The notes below the pieces were generated by a model that saw only the letters and a list, made by a program, of their open reading frames with translations, had not been told where the DNA came from and ran no database searches. Shown one piece after another: positions 1-9,625 of a stretch of DNA of 64,000 nucleotides. The DNA is taken from contig NZ_QGHA01000005.1 of NCBI RefSeq assembly GCF_003148845.1, positions 116,430-180,429 of the forward strand, given 5' to 3'. A program made the translations under genes and the position numbers. The DNA comes from Mucilaginibacter oryzae. Its GTDB lineage: Bacteria; Bacteroidota; Bacteroidia; Sphingobacteriales; Sphingobacteriaceae. Positions within the stretch are counted from its first letter, which is position 1. Every line of letters starts with the position of its first letter.

Positions 1-1334
1 AAGCTACCATCGGCCCCTTTAAAATAAATAGTCTCGTTATACTTAACATGGTTCTCCATTCCCGAGCCAACGCAGCAGGTAAAATCATCAAACGGGGTGC
101 TGTATTGCTTGGTGCCGCCCATCCGCAACGGAACGAAATAGCACATCATACCCGTACTGTGATTTTGCGAGGCAAGGATATGGTTATATAAACCTTTTTC
201 ATAATAATCCATCAACCTCGCCGAAGGCGCTACCGCAAATAAATGCCTGGTTAGCTTCAGCATATTATAAGTATTACACGTTTCGGTAGTATTTTCGGTA
301 AGCTTATCATTCAGTTTACGCGGCTCGCTCAGATATTCGTAGTTGCTGTTGCCGCCTGTGGCGTATGAATGATTGTCGACTATTGTTTCCCAAAAAAAGT
401 CGGCAATGGCTTTATCTTTTTTATCGCCGGTAAGTTCGTACCTGCGCGCGCCGGCAATTATTTTCGGAATTTGTGTGTTGGAGTGCTTGCCCGGTAAAAT
501 ATCCTGTTGCTGCGATAGCGGATCGAGAATCTTCTTATCATAAAACTTATACGATAGCTCCAGATACTTTTTGTCGCCGTTAATGGCGTATAAGTTAGCC
601 AGAACTTCGGCCATGCCGCCGTACTCACAAAGCAGCATTTTTTGCAGCTTCTCATCGTCAAGGTTTTTGATGGTTTCGCCGGTCCAGTCGGCCATACCCT
701 TGCAAATTTTAAGGGCCTGTTTATTACCGGCATATAAATAGGCATCCAGCAAACCTGCCATTACCTTATGTACGGTATACCATGGCGACCAGCCCCCGTT
801 TAAATCAAACCCGCGCGAACGGATATCACCTTTGGCCACTTCGGCCCAAAGCGTATCTTCTTTCGGAATAGCGCCAACGTAGCCGGTTTTACGTGCCACC
901 TGGCATTCGTTAAGTTCGGCAACTATATAATTAACGCGTTTTAAAAATTCAGGGTCGCGGGTGGCGTCGTAATGCATGGCAATAGCCGAAAGATAATGGC
1001 CTAATGTATGGCCTGCTAAACCTGATGATTCCCAGCCCTCGTACATTTTACCCTTTGGTTTCAAGCCGGAGTGCGAGCGGAATGCCGAAAGGAGCCTGTC
1101 GGGCTCGATAGAAAGCAGGTATTTAACATCTGCCTCTTGCGCTGTTTTAAAAGGACCGTCAAGCAGTTTTACGTCTTTCAAATCAAACGCATAAGCTTTA
1201 ATAGGCACAACGGGCTTTATAGCCATCCGGCTATCATTTTGCAGGGGCAGGTATGATTGCGCCTGCACCATGCCCGCTGTTGTTAAACAGGCAATAATAC
1301 AGGTGTTTATTTTTAACCAATTTTTGGCAGGCAT
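1..1334 (-). CDS. GH127 (DUF1680) beta-L-arabinofuranosidase, C-terminus cut by window start
   Basis: The minus strand reads open from an ATG at 1334 to the window edge, giving the first 444 residues. A signal peptide ends near residue 26 (MVQAQ). The sequence matches the DUF1680/GH127 family: a helical-barrel enzyme with Glu351-Thr-Cys353 in ENTTETCNTYNMLKL and the paired Cys420-Cys421 in FTCCVGSGMENH. In the characterised Bifidobacterium enzyme HypBA1 the equivalent Glu and three Cys bind zinc, and the first Cys of the pair is the nucleophile. The family removes beta-L-arabinofuranose, including that linked to hydroxyproline of plant extensins. The protein should be periplasmic. It diverges from a SusC/SusD-hydroxyproline operon, which fits that substrate. 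Exact linkage specificity is inference; related DUF1680 subfamilies (GH137/142/146) act on other arabinosides. Confidence 0.85.
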   Translation of the reverse strand, partial: MPAKNWLKINTCIIACLTTAGMVQAQSYLPLQNDSRMAIKPVVPIKAYAFDLKDVKLLDGPFKTAQEADVKYLLSIEPDRLLSAFRSHSGLKPKGKMYEGWESSGLAGHTLGHYLSAIAMHYDATRDPEFLKRVNYIVAELNECQVARKTGYVGAIPKEDTLWAEVAKGDIRSRGFDLNGGWSPWYTVHKVMAGLLDAYLYAGNKQALKICKGMADWTGETIKNLDDEKLQKMLLCEYGGMAEVLANLYAINGDKKYLELSYKFYDKKILDPLSQQQDILPGKHSNTQIPKIIAGARRYELTGDKKDKAIADFFWETIVDNHSYATGGNSNYEYLSEPRKLNDKLTENTTETCNTYNMLKLTRHLFAVAPSARLMDYYEKGLYNHILASQNHSTGMMCYFVPLRMGGTKQYSTPFDDFTCCVGSGMENHVKYNETIYFKGADGS

Positions 1335-1674
1335 AATACTGTGTTTTGTTTTAATCAAAATGAGTTTATAAAAGTAGCCCTCGTGTTGCGATAATTATGG
1401 ATGATTTTTTGCCGGTGTTAACCGGATATTAACCCGTTTTTAACCAAAATATCAAATTATGGATATTAAAATGGGGTTTAACATGATGATCAGCTACCTC
1501 CTTAAAATTAAATTTATTGTAAAAAACACAATTAAATAACAGTATTTTAACAATCAAGTTAAGATATGGGCAGTATTGGCAAAATTCATAAAAAAACAAG
1601 GTGATGCAGAAGATAGTTTTACATATCTGTAAATCAGATATAAAAATCAACAGTTAATCACCTCAATTAATTTT
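1335..1674. other. Divergent intergenic region between GH127 and SusC
   Basis: This 340-base AT-rich gap separates two divergent genes and must hold both promoters. I see no clear TAnnTTTG box at standard spacing and no convincing operator. A 73-codon reading frame on the minus strand (1429-1650) has the low-complexity, Ile/Phe-rich composition expected of chance translation of AT-rich DNA and is not called. Confidence 0.5.
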
Positions 1675-4600
1675 ATGCAGTTTAAACATTTACTCAAAAA
1701 ATTCATGCTGCCTTTGTTGAGCGTATTTATGTGTTTTAATTACACTTATGCACAAACAATAGCACTAAAAGGCAAAGTAACCGATGAAAAGGGCGAAGCA
1801 GTAGCAGGAGCCTCAGTTAAATTAAAAGGAACCAATAAAGGTTCGGTAACAAGCATCACCGGTGCTTTCGATATTGCTTACACCGGCACAGGTACACTTG
1901 TTGTATCGGCTATAGGATATACCACCACCGAAGTTAAACTTACCGGCCAAACCAGCGTCAGCGTAACAATTAACAGCGATAGTAAAGCCCTGAACGAGGT
2001 AGTGGTTACCGCTTTGGGTATAAAACGCGATAAGCGCATCCTTACTTATAGTACACAGGAGGTTAAAGGAGAATCGTTAACACAATCAAAAGAACCTAAC
2101 CTTGTAAACGGTATTGCCGGTAAAGTATCGGGGGTGCAGGTTACAAGTTCTTCGGGTACGCCAGGCAGCTCGGCCAGGATCATCATAAGGGGAACCACTT
2201 CGTTTTACGGAAATAACGAGCCCCTAATGGTTATTGACGGTGTACCTGTTGATAACTCCGAAACAGGCAACTTAAATTCAGGCCCAGGTACAAGCCGTAT
2301 TGCCGATATCGATCCCTCTATTATTGCAAGTATTAATGTACTAAAAGGTGCGGCCTCAACCGCCTTATATGGATCAAAAGGAGCCAACGGTGTAGTTATG
2401 ATCACCACAAAAAATGGCGCATTGAACAAGAAGCCGCTTATTACTTTTACTTCTGATTTTTCGTTCGAAAAGCCTTTGTTGCCTCAAATCCAAAATAAAT
2501 ACTCACAAGGAACCAATGGCGTTTATTACGATGGGGTAAATCAGAAAACGAGTACCTCATGGGGTGCCCATATGGATACATTGAAAATAAACGGCCAGCC
2601 CGCGAAGGTATATAACCAGTCTGACCTGTTTTTTAAAACCGGTCAGACCTACAATAATACCATTAACATAGGTGGCGGCAGCAATAATTCAACCTACCTT
2701 GTATCGTACTCAAATTTTAACCAGCAGGGCACAGTGCCAACCACCAAATTTTTACGCAATACTTTTTTTGCTAAATATAGCGCCCGAATGTTGGATAACC
2801 TAAATACCACATTCCAGTTAAACTACTCCAATTCGCAAAATGACAGATTGCCGGAAGGTTACGCGTTGGAAAGCCCGGTATGGACCATCTTCACCGCACC
2901 GGTATCGTACAATTTGCAGCCCGCGCTAAATGCGGATGGTACACAGCGCCTTTACCGTTTTTCGCGTAACAACCCTTACTGGGTATTAGACAACATCAAA
3001 AACCATTCGGGTGTTAACCGCTTCCTGCCTACGTTTACGGCAGATTATAAGCCGTTATCGTGGTTAACCATAACCGAGCGTTTTGGCGCTGATGTTTATA
3101 CTGAAATGGACCGTTACCATGAATCAACCCAATCAGTATCAAACCCTAATGGCCGCCTGGTTGATCAGAATATTAATTACCGCCAGTTTAATAACGACTT
3201 GCTAATCGGGGCTAATAAAACCTTTGGTAATTTTAATGTTGATGTAGTATTGGGTAACAACATTATCTCTACCTATAATGAATACACCTATGCCAATGGT
3301 GTTGGTTTAACGGTTCCGGGCTTGTATAATATGGCGTCTGCATCAACGGTTACTTATAAAGAAAACTCAACCTTACAGCGAAAAATTGGTTTTTACCTGC
3401 AATCAAACATCGAATATAAACGCTTCCTGATCCTGTCATTAACAGGCAGGTACGATGGTAATTCGGTGTTATCAACTAACCATAATTTTTATCCGTACGG
3501 CTCGGCTGCAACCAGCTTTATCTTTTCTGAGTTCTTCAGCCCCGAATTTTCAAGGGTGATGAATTTGGCTAAGGTAAGGGTATCATATGGTACAGTAGGT
3601 AACGATGGCAGCATTAATCCTTACAGTTTGTTAACCCCTTACAGCGTGGCTACCATACGTAACCTTGGCTTTCCTTATGGCGGACAGGCAGGTTTTCTGA
3701 TCAATGATGTTCTTGGAAACCCTACGCTTAAAAACGAGCGTATTAACGAGTTTGAGGCTGGCATTGAAGCTGGGTTCTTTAATAACCGTATCTCACTCGA
3801 AGCTTCATTTTACAGCAAAAAAACTATTGATGGTATCATTCCTAACGTAGCCATCGCTCCATCAACAGGTTATGCTTCTACAGCGGTAAATTCGGCCATT
3901 ATGCGTAACCGCGGCATCGAAGTTTTACTGAATGTAAACGCGGTAAAAAGCCGCGACTTTAACTGGGACCTTACCCTTAATTTTACCCGTAACCGTAACA
4001 AGGTACTATCTATTTACCAGGATCAGCAGCAACTGGGAAATGGGTTTACCAATATTATAGTTGGGCAACCTTATGGCGTAATATATGGTACCCGCTACGC
4101 ACGTAACGCCGCAGGCAAAATACTTACCGGCGACGATGGCCTGCCTTTTGCCGATGACAACCAGGGCATAATAGGCAATATTAACCCTAAATGGTTAGGT
4201 GGCATCAACAACGGTTTCAGGTATAAGCAATTTAACTTCAGCTTCTTTTTTGATATTAAACACGGCGGCGATATTCAGAACAACGTTGATGGCTACGGCT
4301 ACTTTTACGGAACACCAAAAGTTACCGAAAACCGCGGCCCAAGGGTGGTTGATGGCATAAACGCCGCTACCGGACAGCCAAATACCGTATCAGTTAACGG
4401 GCAGCAATACTACCAGCGTTTAAATGGTATCCTTGAATCGGTGATACAGGACGGTAGCTATGTTAAACTGCGTAACATTAGTTTAGGCTATACCTTAAAA
4501 CCATCCTGGTTAACAAAAAGTCCGTTCAAATCGGCAACCTTCAGCGTAACCGGTCGTAACCTTTGGATCCACGCTCCGCACTTTACCGGCGGCGACCCCG

Positions 4601-4701
4601 AGGTTAGTTCGTTCGGAGCGTCAAACGGTTCGCAGGGTATTTATTCATTTTCAACCCCAACTTCAAAATCAGTTGATTTTAGTTTAAAGGTGACCCTGTA
4701 A
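1675..4701 (+). CDS. SusC/RagA-family TonB-dependent outer-membrane receptor
   Basis: This 1008-residue protein has a signal peptide ending near residue 26 (NYTYAQ). A carboxypeptidase-regulatory-like beta-sandwich follows (about 30-108), then a TonB-box-like segment (ALNEVVVTALG), a plug domain with the SusC-type motif LKGAASTALYGSKGANGV, and a large C-terminal barrel. Such receptors form the TonB-driven pore under a SusD lid and import oligosaccharides or peptides. It lacks the N-terminal STN signalling domain present in the second SusC of this window, so it is probably not controlled by a FecR/sigma pair. The SusD partner starts 26 bases downstream, followed by hydroxyproline-catabolic enzymes on the same strand. 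The ligand is therefore inferred to be a hydroxyproline-containing peptide or glycopeptide. Confidence 0.93.
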   Translation: MQFKHLLKKFMLPLLSVFMCFNYTYAQTIALKGKVTDEKGEAVAGASVKLKGTNKGSVTSITGAFDIAYTGTGTLVVSAIGYTTTEVKLTGQTSVSVTINSDSKALNEVVVTALGIKRDKRILTYSTQEVKGESLTQSKEPNLVNGIAGKVSGVQVTSSSGTPGSSARIIIRGTTSFYGNNEPLMVIDGVPVDNSETGNLNSGPGTSRIADIDPSIIASINVLKGAASTALYGSKGANGVVMITTKNGALNKKPLITFTSDFSFEKPLLPQIQNKYSQGTNGVYYDGVNQKTSTSWGAHMDTLKINGQPAKVYNQSDLFFKTGQTYNNTINIGGGSNNSTYLVSYSNFNQQGTVPTTKFLRNTFFAKYSARMLDNLNTTFQLNYSNSQNDRLPEGYALESPVWTIFTAPVSYNLQPALNADGTQRLYRFSRNNPYWVLDNIKNHSGVNRFLPTFTADYKPLSWLTITERFGADVYTEMDRYHESTQSVSNPNGRLVDQNINYRQFNNDLLIGANKTFGNFNVDVVLGNNIISTYNEYTYANGVGLTVPGLYNMASASTVTYKENSTLQRKIGFYLQSNIEYKRFLILSLTGRYDGNSVLSTNHNFYPYGSAATSFIFSEFFSPEFSRVMNLAKVRVSYGTVGNDGSINPYSLLTPYSVATIRNLGFPYGGQAGFLINDVLGNPTLKNERINEFEAGIEAGFFNNRISLEASFYSKKTIDGIIPNVAIAPSTGYASTAVNSAIMRNRGIEVLLNVNAVKSRDFNWDLTLNFTRNRNKVLSIYQDQQQLGNGFTNIIVGQPYGVIYGTRYARNAAGKILTGDDGLPFADDNQGIIGNINPKWLGGINNGFRYKQFNFSFFFDIKHGGDIQNNVDGYGYFYGTPKVTENRGPRVVDGINAATGQPNTVSVNGQQYYQRLNGILESVIQDGSYVKLRNISLGYTLKPSWLTKSPFKSATFSVTGRNLWIHAPHFTGGDPEVSSFGASNGSQGIYSFSTPTSKSVDFSLKVTL

Positions 4702-4727
4702 TTTTTAATCATTAACAAGAAATCAGC

Positions 4728-6125
4728 ATGAAAAATAAATATATTGCATTAGCTGCCTGCGCCTTAATAAGCTTTACAGGTTGTAAAAAATTTATCGACG
4801 TAAACCAGGACCCAAACAGGCCAACCGATGTTAAAGAATCATTGATCCTTGCACCGGTAGAGGCCGCCATCTCACAGAACATTACTGCCGCAGGCAATGC
4901 TAACCTTGCTGTAGTGTTACAGCAGTATATGCAGGTAATAGCCCTTAATCAGGTGCCGCCAAACTTTGGCACCTACCTGATGTACCACCAGGATATGGAT
5001 GGCGACTGGTATAATTTTTACCCGCAGGTACTCAATAACCTGGTTATTCTTAATAAAAAAGCGGAGGCCGATGGTAACGCGAATTACGCGGCTATTGCCA
5101 AGGTACTTACTGCCTATACGCTTGGTGCTGCTACCGATGTTTGGGGCGATGTACCCTTTTCAAAGGGTTTTACAGGCATCAATAACCTTACACCTACTTA
5201 TGATAGCCAGGAAGCCATCTACAACCAGATACAAACCTTGCTTGACGGAGCAATTGCCGATATAGCCAAAAACAGCACTGTAATACCTGCCGGCGATGAT
5301 TACTATTATGCCGGCGATATGAGTAAATGGAAAAAAGCGGCATATACCTTAAAAGCCCGTTATTACATGCACCTGACAAAAGCACCCGGCCATACAGCAG
5401 CCACACAGGCCCAGTTAGCCTTAACAGCTTTGCAAAACGGCATGACCAGTAATGATGACGATATGAAAATGCCTTTCAGCGGCGCCGCCGGTGCCGAAAA
5501 TCCATGGCAGCAAAACTTTTTGCCAGGTTCCACACTGGTGCTGGCTTCAACTTTTGTGGATGGTTTTAAAACGCGCAAAGACCCTCGCTTGTCAAAAATG
5601 GTGTCCCCTGCAATAGAAACAGGATTGTATACCGGAAGGCAGATAGGAGCTGATGATATCGGCAGCCTGGAATCATACTCGTTAGGAGGTTCGTTTTATG
5701 CCAGTGCGGGTTCAAATAATTACCTGCTCAACTATTCGGAGGCATTGTTTTTAAAAGCCGAGGCCACTCTGATCATTTCCGGGGCCGTTGCTGCACAGCC
5801 GGTTTATGTATCTGCTGTACGCTCGCATATGTCTAAACTGGGAATTGCCGAGAGTGATATTGTTACCTATCTGGCTACCCGCGGTACGCTTACCGGTGCC
5901 AACGCCGAGCAATTGATTATAGAAGAAAAGGTAATTGCAAATTTCCTGACCATGGAAAATTATAATGACTGGCGGCGAACCGGTTACCCGGCTTTAACCA
6001 AAGTAAAAAACGCCCTGTCTGATATCCCTCGCAGGGTATTATATCCGCAATCGGAAATAGTACCAAACCCGCAGCCGCAGCAAAACGCCAAGCTTACAGA
6101 CAGGGTTTGGTGGGATGCACAATAA
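4728..6125 (+). CDS. SusD/RagB-family nutrient-binding outer-membrane lipoprotein
   Basis: The 465-residue product begins with a lipoprotein signal (LISFTGC, lipid-bearing Cys19) followed by FIDVNQDPNRPT, typical of the SusD-like_2 branch. The helical TPR-like scaffold and the C-terminal stretch MENYNDWRRTGYPAL are hallmarks of the family. SusD proteins sit on the cell surface as a hinged lid over the SusC barrel and capture the ligand. It lies 26 bases after the SusC gene, so the two are surely co-transcribed. A 122-base gap then separates it from the catabolic genes. The SusD-like_2 branch is often found with peptide or non-glucan substrates, which would suit a hydroxyproline-rich ligand, but that is inference. 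Confidence 0.92.
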   Translation: MKNKYIALAACALISFTGCKKFIDVNQDPNRPTDVKESLILAPVEAAISQNITAAGNANLAVVLQQYMQVIALNQVPPNFGTYLMYHQDMDGDWYNFYPQVLNNLVILNKKAEADGNANYAAIAKVLTAYTLGAATDVWGDVPFSKGFTGINNLTPTYDSQEAIYNQIQTLLDGAIADIAKNSTVIPAGDDYYYAGDMSKWKKAAYTLKARYYMHLTKAPGHTAATQAQLALTALQNGMTSNDDDMKMPFSGAAGAENPWQQNFLPGSTLVLASTFVDGFKTRKDPRLSKMVSPAIETGLYTGRQIGADDIGSLESYSLGGSFYASAGSNNYLLNYSEALFLKAEATLIISGAVAAQPVYVSAVRSHMSKLGIAESDIVTYLATRGTLTGANAEQLIIEEKVIANFLTMENYNDWRRTGYPALTKVKNALSDIPRRVLYPQSEIVPNPQPQQNAKLTDRVWWDAQ

Positions 6126-6247
6126 GCATTAATTAGCAGGCATTGACCGGTAAAATGGCATTATTAGTTAAAATACGGTTAGTGTATGCTAAATTGTTAG
6201 ATAAACCCTATTTAATAGTATTTTAGTTTTGTAAAAAATATTTAAGA

Positions 6248-7186
6248 ATGATAACTTTTGATTGGAAAGGCGTACTCCCAGCAGTAACTACAAAATTTAC
6301 AGATAATGATGAGCTTGATTTTGAAGCTTTTGATGTTAACCTGAAAGCCCAGCTTGAAGCCGGTGTTGATGGTTTTATCTTAGGCGGATCATTAGGCGAG
6401 GCCAGCGTGCTTGACGAGCAGGAAAAATACGACCTGCTTGCGCATACCGTAGCCTTTGTTGAAGGTAAAGTGCCGGTAATATTGAATATAGCCGAGCAAA
6501 CTACCAAAGCTGCCGTAAGGTGCGCGCAAAAAGCGTTTGAATTAGGCGCTTCTGGTTTAATGCTATTGCCACCGATGCGATACAAGAGCGACGCCCGCGA
6601 AACTATAGCTTATTTCGCCGCAGTTGCCGAAAGTACGCCGCTGCCTATAATGATATACAATAACCCGGTTGATTATAAAGTTGAGGTTACACTTGATATG
6701 TTTGAGCAACTGGCTGCTTACAGCAACATCCAGGCTGTTAAAGAATCAACCCGCGATATATCAAACGTTACCCGCATGATCAACCGTTTCGGCAACAGGT
6801 TCAAGATCTTCACCGGTGTTGATCCTTTGGCGATGGAAAGTTTGGTAATGGGTGCAGATGGCTGGGTTGCCGGTTTGGTTGACGCCTTCCCGAAAGAAAC
6901 CGTTGCTATTTACCGTTTGGTGAAAGCGAAAAGATATGACGAGGCTTTGGCCATCTACCGTTGGTTTTTACCTGTATTGGAGTTGGATATCCATCCAAAA
7001 CTGGTACAATATATTAAACTGGCCGAAGTTGCTACCGGAATTGGCACCGAAAATGTACGTGCGCCACGCCTGGCTTTGGTCGGTGAAGAGCGTACTTACG
7101 TGCAAAAAGTAATTGACGATGCATTGGCTGTAAGGCCGGAATTGCCTGTTGGCAGCTGGGGCAAAGTAGCTGAAGAGGTAGCTTAA
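6248..7186 (+). CDS. DHDPS-family lyase, probable 1-pyrroline-4-hydroxy-2-carboxylate deaminase
   Basis: The 312-residue protein is a class I (Schiff-base) TIM barrel of the dihydrodipicolinate synthase/N-acetylneuraminate lyase family. GGSLGE (46-51) occupies the pyruvate-carboxylate loop, Tyr137 lies in YNNP, and the Schiff-base Lys165 lies in IQAVKESTRD. The neighbouring gene is a hydroxyproline epimerase only 6 bases downstream, and a D-amino-acid dehydrogenase follows. In known pathways this set contains the deaminase that turns pyrroline-4-hydroxy-2-carboxylate into alpha-ketoglutarate semialdehyde. The specific reaction is therefore assigned from context. True DapA for lysine synthesis is less likely, because the glycine-rich loop differs and the context is catabolic. 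Confidence 0.8.
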   Translation: MITFDWKGVLPAVTTKFTDNDELDFEAFDVNLKAQLEAGVDGFILGGSLGEASVLDEQEKYDLLAHTVAFVEGKVPVILNIAEQTTKAAVRCAQKAFELGASGLMLLPPMRYKSDARETIAYFAAVAESTPLPIMIYNNPVDYKVEVTLDMFEQLAAYSNIQAVKESTRDISNVTRMINRFGNRFKIFTGVDPLAMESLVMGADGWVAGLVDAFPKETVAIYRLVKAKRYDEALAIYRWFLPVLELDIHPKLVQYIKLAEVATGIGTENVRAPRLALVGEERTYVQKVIDDALAVRPELPVGSWGKVAEEVA

Positions 7187-7192
7187 CTTACT

Positions 7193-8194
7193 ATGGCAAG
7201 TAAAACTTTTTTTTGTGTTGATGCGCACACCTGCGGCAACCCGGTAAGGCTTGTTGCAGGTGGCGGTCCGCAGTTGGTGGGCGATAACATGAGCCAGAAA
7301 CGCCAGCACTTTTTAAAAGAGTACGACTGGATTCGCACCGGCCTGATGTTTGAACCACGCGGCCATGATATGATGTCGGGAAGTATTTTGTACCCGCCTC
7401 ATGATCCGGCAAATGATGTAGCAGTTTTGTTTATCGAAACCAGCGGGTGTTTGCCCATGTGCGGTCACGGCACTATCGGTACAATAACCATCGCTATTGA
7501 GGAAGGGTTGATCCAACCTAAAGTTCCGGGTATTGTGCGGATGGAAGCGCCCGCAGGTTTGGTATTGATCGAATACAAACAGGAAGGTAAAAAAGTAACC
7601 TCGGTAAAACTGAGGAATGTGCCCGCGTATCTCGCAGCTACAAATCTTGAGGTAGAATGCCCTGATTTGGGTACGCTGACCATCGACGTATCCTACGGCG
7701 GTAATTACTATGCCATTGTTGATCCGCAGGCTAACTTTGAGGGTATTGAAAAGTACACCGCAGGCCAGTTGGTGGCCTGGAGCCAGGTTTTGCGTAAACG
7801 TATTAACGAGAAATACCAGTTTATACACCCGCTTGATCCTACCATCAATACCTGTACGCATATCCTTTGGGCAGGCGTTACGCTATCTGCCGATGCCACC
7901 GCCCGAAACGCCGTTTTTTATGGCGATAAGGCTATCGACCGTTCACCCTGCGGCACCGGCACATCGGCCCGTATGGCACAGTGGTTTGCCAAAGGTAAAT
8001 TGAAGGTTGGTGAGCCGTTTATTCATGAAAGCATCATCGGCAGTAAATTCATTGGCAAGGTAGAGGATGTGGTAAAGATCAATGATATTGATGCCATTGT
8101 ACCAAGCGTTGAAGGTTGGGCCCGGGTTTACGGTTACAACAACATCAAAATTGATGATGACGATCCGTACGCCCATGGTTTCCAGGTGATATAA
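7193..8194 (+). CDS. 4-hydroxyproline 2-epimerase (proline racemase family)
   Basis: The 333-residue protein belongs to the proline racemase family. Both catalytic cysteines are present: Cys90 in LPMCGHGTIGT and Cys253 in DRSPCGTGTSAR. That excludes the trans-3-hydroxyproline dehydratase branch, in which the first is Thr. It should interconvert trans-4-hydroxy-L-proline and cis-4-hydroxy-D-proline in the cytoplasm without a cofactor. The gene starts 6 bases after the deaminase gene and is followed by a flavin dehydrogenase that would oxidise the D-epimer. Proline racemase itself is the alternative, but the three-enzyme context favours hydroxyproline. Confidence 0.88.
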   Translation: MASKTFFCVDAHTCGNPVRLVAGGGPQLVGDNMSQKRQHFLKEYDWIRTGLMFEPRGHDMMSGSILYPPHDPANDVAVLFIETSGCLPMCGHGTIGTITIAIEEGLIQPKVPGIVRMEAPAGLVLIEYKQEGKKVTSVKLRNVPAYLAATNLEVECPDLGTLTIDVSYGGNYYAIVDPQANFEGIEKYTAGQLVAWSQVLRKRINEKYQFIHPLDPTINTCTHILWAGVTLSADATARNAVFYGDKAIDRSPCGTGTSARMAQWFAKGKLKVGEPFIHESIIGSKFIGKVEDVVKINDIDAIVPSVEGWARVYGYNNIKIDDDDPYAHGFQVI

Positions 8195-8207
8195 AACTAT
8201 TCCCACA

Positions 8208-8291
8208 ACGTCATTGCGAGATACGAAGCAATCGTACGGAAGCAGGTCCGCCCTGTATAGTTCGTGATTGCTTCGTATCTCGCAATGACGT
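8208..8291. repeat. 26-base perfect inverted repeat (REP/MITE-like) inside the hydroxyproline operon
   Basis: Arms at 8208-8233 and 8266-8291 are exact reverse complements over 26 bases, with a 32-base spacer. The left arm opens with ACGTCATTGCGAG and continues through GAAGCAATC. Similar CGTCATTGCGAG...GAAGCAATC palindromes are, from memory, common intergenic repeats in this bacterial group. It fills most of the 170-base gap between the epimerase and dehydrogenase genes. It lacks a terminal T-run, so it is more likely an interspersed palindrome (possible mRNA-processing or stability element) than a terminator. Confidence 0.85.
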
Positions 8292-8364
8292 ATTTTAATT
8301 AGATCGAACAGTATATTAACAAGCTTTCGGCTTTACGCCCTAAGCTTTCAGCTTAAAAAAGAAA

Positions 8365-9609
8365 ATGGCAAAGGTGCTCATTATTGGCGGAGGTATAGTT
8401 GGTTTAAGTTCCGCGTATTATTTACAAAAGGCCGGGTATGAGGTTACAGTAATTGATAAAGGCGACATGGCGGACAATTGTTCGTATGGTAACGCGGGGA
8501 TGATTGTACCGAGCCATTTTATACCATTGGCTACTCCGGGGATGGTTGCGCAGGGCATCAGGTGGATGTTTAACAGCAAAAGCCCTTTTTACGTACGTCC
8601 GTCGCTAAATCCTCAATTAGTTTCGTGGGGGTTGCAGTTTCTGAAAAAGGCAAACGCGGCGCATGTTCAACAGTCGGCAATGCCTTTAACTGAACTTTCA
8701 CTCCTTAGTAAAAAGCTTTATGAGGATCTGAGCCGCGAGCCGGGCTTTAATTTCGACCTTGTTGAAAAAGGGATCCTGATGTTTTACAAAACCGAGAAAG
8801 CGGGTGAAGAAGAGGCCCATCTGGCCGAAAAAGCCAGGGAACTTGGTTTGGATATGGCCGTGTTAAGCGTGGCGGAATGCAAAGCTTTGCAACCCGATCT
8901 GGAACTGGACGTTTTAGGAGCGGTACACTATCGCTGCGACGCGCATCTTTCGCCAAATAAATTAATGGCAGCTTTGTTGAATTATCTAAAAAACGCCGGC
9001 GTAAAACTGATCAGCAATAAAGAGGTAACCAAAATTGAAACCGCCGGGAATAAAATAAGCCGCGTGTTATCGCATCATGAAGAATTTACGGCTGATGACT
9101 ATGTAATTGCTACCGGCTCATGGTCGCCTGCGGTGGGTAAATTACTGGGCTTGAATATTGTGTTGATGCCGGGCAAAGGTTATTCCTTTAATGTAAAGGA
9201 CGAAAAACAAACCATGCAGATCCCGGCGCTGCTTGCCGAAGCCCGCGTTGCCATTACCCCTATGAATGGCGGGTTACGTTACGGTGGTACCATGGAATTG
9301 GATAAGATCAACAGCCGCATCAACATGAACCGTGTAAAAGGTATAGTTGAGTCGGTGCCAAAATATTTTCCGGGATTAAAACCTGCTGTTCCGGCAGAAA
9401 AAGATATCTGGTTTGGCTTCAGGCCGTCATCTGCGGATGGGTTGCCGTATATTGGTCGCAGTAACAAATTCAATAACCTTACGGTAGCAACCGGTCATGG
9501 CATGATGGGATTGAGCCTGGGTGCCGCTACCGGCTTATTAACCAGCGAAATTATATCGGGCAAGCCAACAAGTATTTCTGTTAGTGCTTTTGCACCCGAA
9601 AGAAAATAA
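8365..9609 (+). CDS. FAD-dependent D-amino-acid dehydrogenase (DadA-like), probable cis-4-hydroxy-D-proline dehydrogenase
   Basis: The 414-residue flavoprotein starts with a Rossmann motif (VLIIGGGIVGLSSAYYL; glycines 8, 10 and 13) and has the DAO-family C-terminal segment GFRPSSADGLPYIGR followed by TGHGMMGLSLG. DadA-type enzymes oxidise D-amino acids to imino acids and pass electrons to the respiratory chain. It sits after the epimerase and before a strong terminator. The expected product, pyrroline-4-hydroxy-2-carboxylate, is the substrate of the deaminase encoded two genes upstream. The gap before it holds a palindrome, but orientation and terminator position make it the last gene of the operon. 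The specific substrate is inferred from context. Confidence 0.85.
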   Translation: MAKVLIIGGGIVGLSSAYYLQKAGYEVTVIDKGDMADNCSYGNAGMIVPSHFIPLATPGMVAQGIRWMFNSKSPFYVRPSLNPQLVSWGLQFLKKANAAHVQQSAMPLTELSLLSKKLYEDLSREPGFNFDLVEKGILMFYKTEKAGEEEAHLAEKARELGLDMAVLSVAECKALQPDLELDVLGAVHYRCDAHLSPNKLMAALLNYLKNAGVKLISNKEVTKIETAGNKISRVLSHHEEFTADDYVIATGSWSPAVGKLLGLNIVLMPGKGYSFNVKDEKQTMQIPALLAEARVAITPMNGGLRYGGTMELDKINSRINMNRVKGIVESVPKYFPGLKPAVPAEKDIWFGFRPSSADGLPYIGRSNKFNNLTVATGHGMMGLSLGAATGLLTSEIISGKPTSISVSAFAPERK

Positions 9610-9625
9610 CAAATAGTTACACTTT

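Noticed and set aside
1429..1650. 73-codon minus-strand frame between GH127 and SusC
   Set aside because: Ile/Phe/Asn-rich translation of AT-rich intergenic DNA, no motif or signal peptide.
8208..8291. Long inverted repeat as a transcription terminator
   Set aside because: No T-run after either arm; better explained as an interspersed palindrome.
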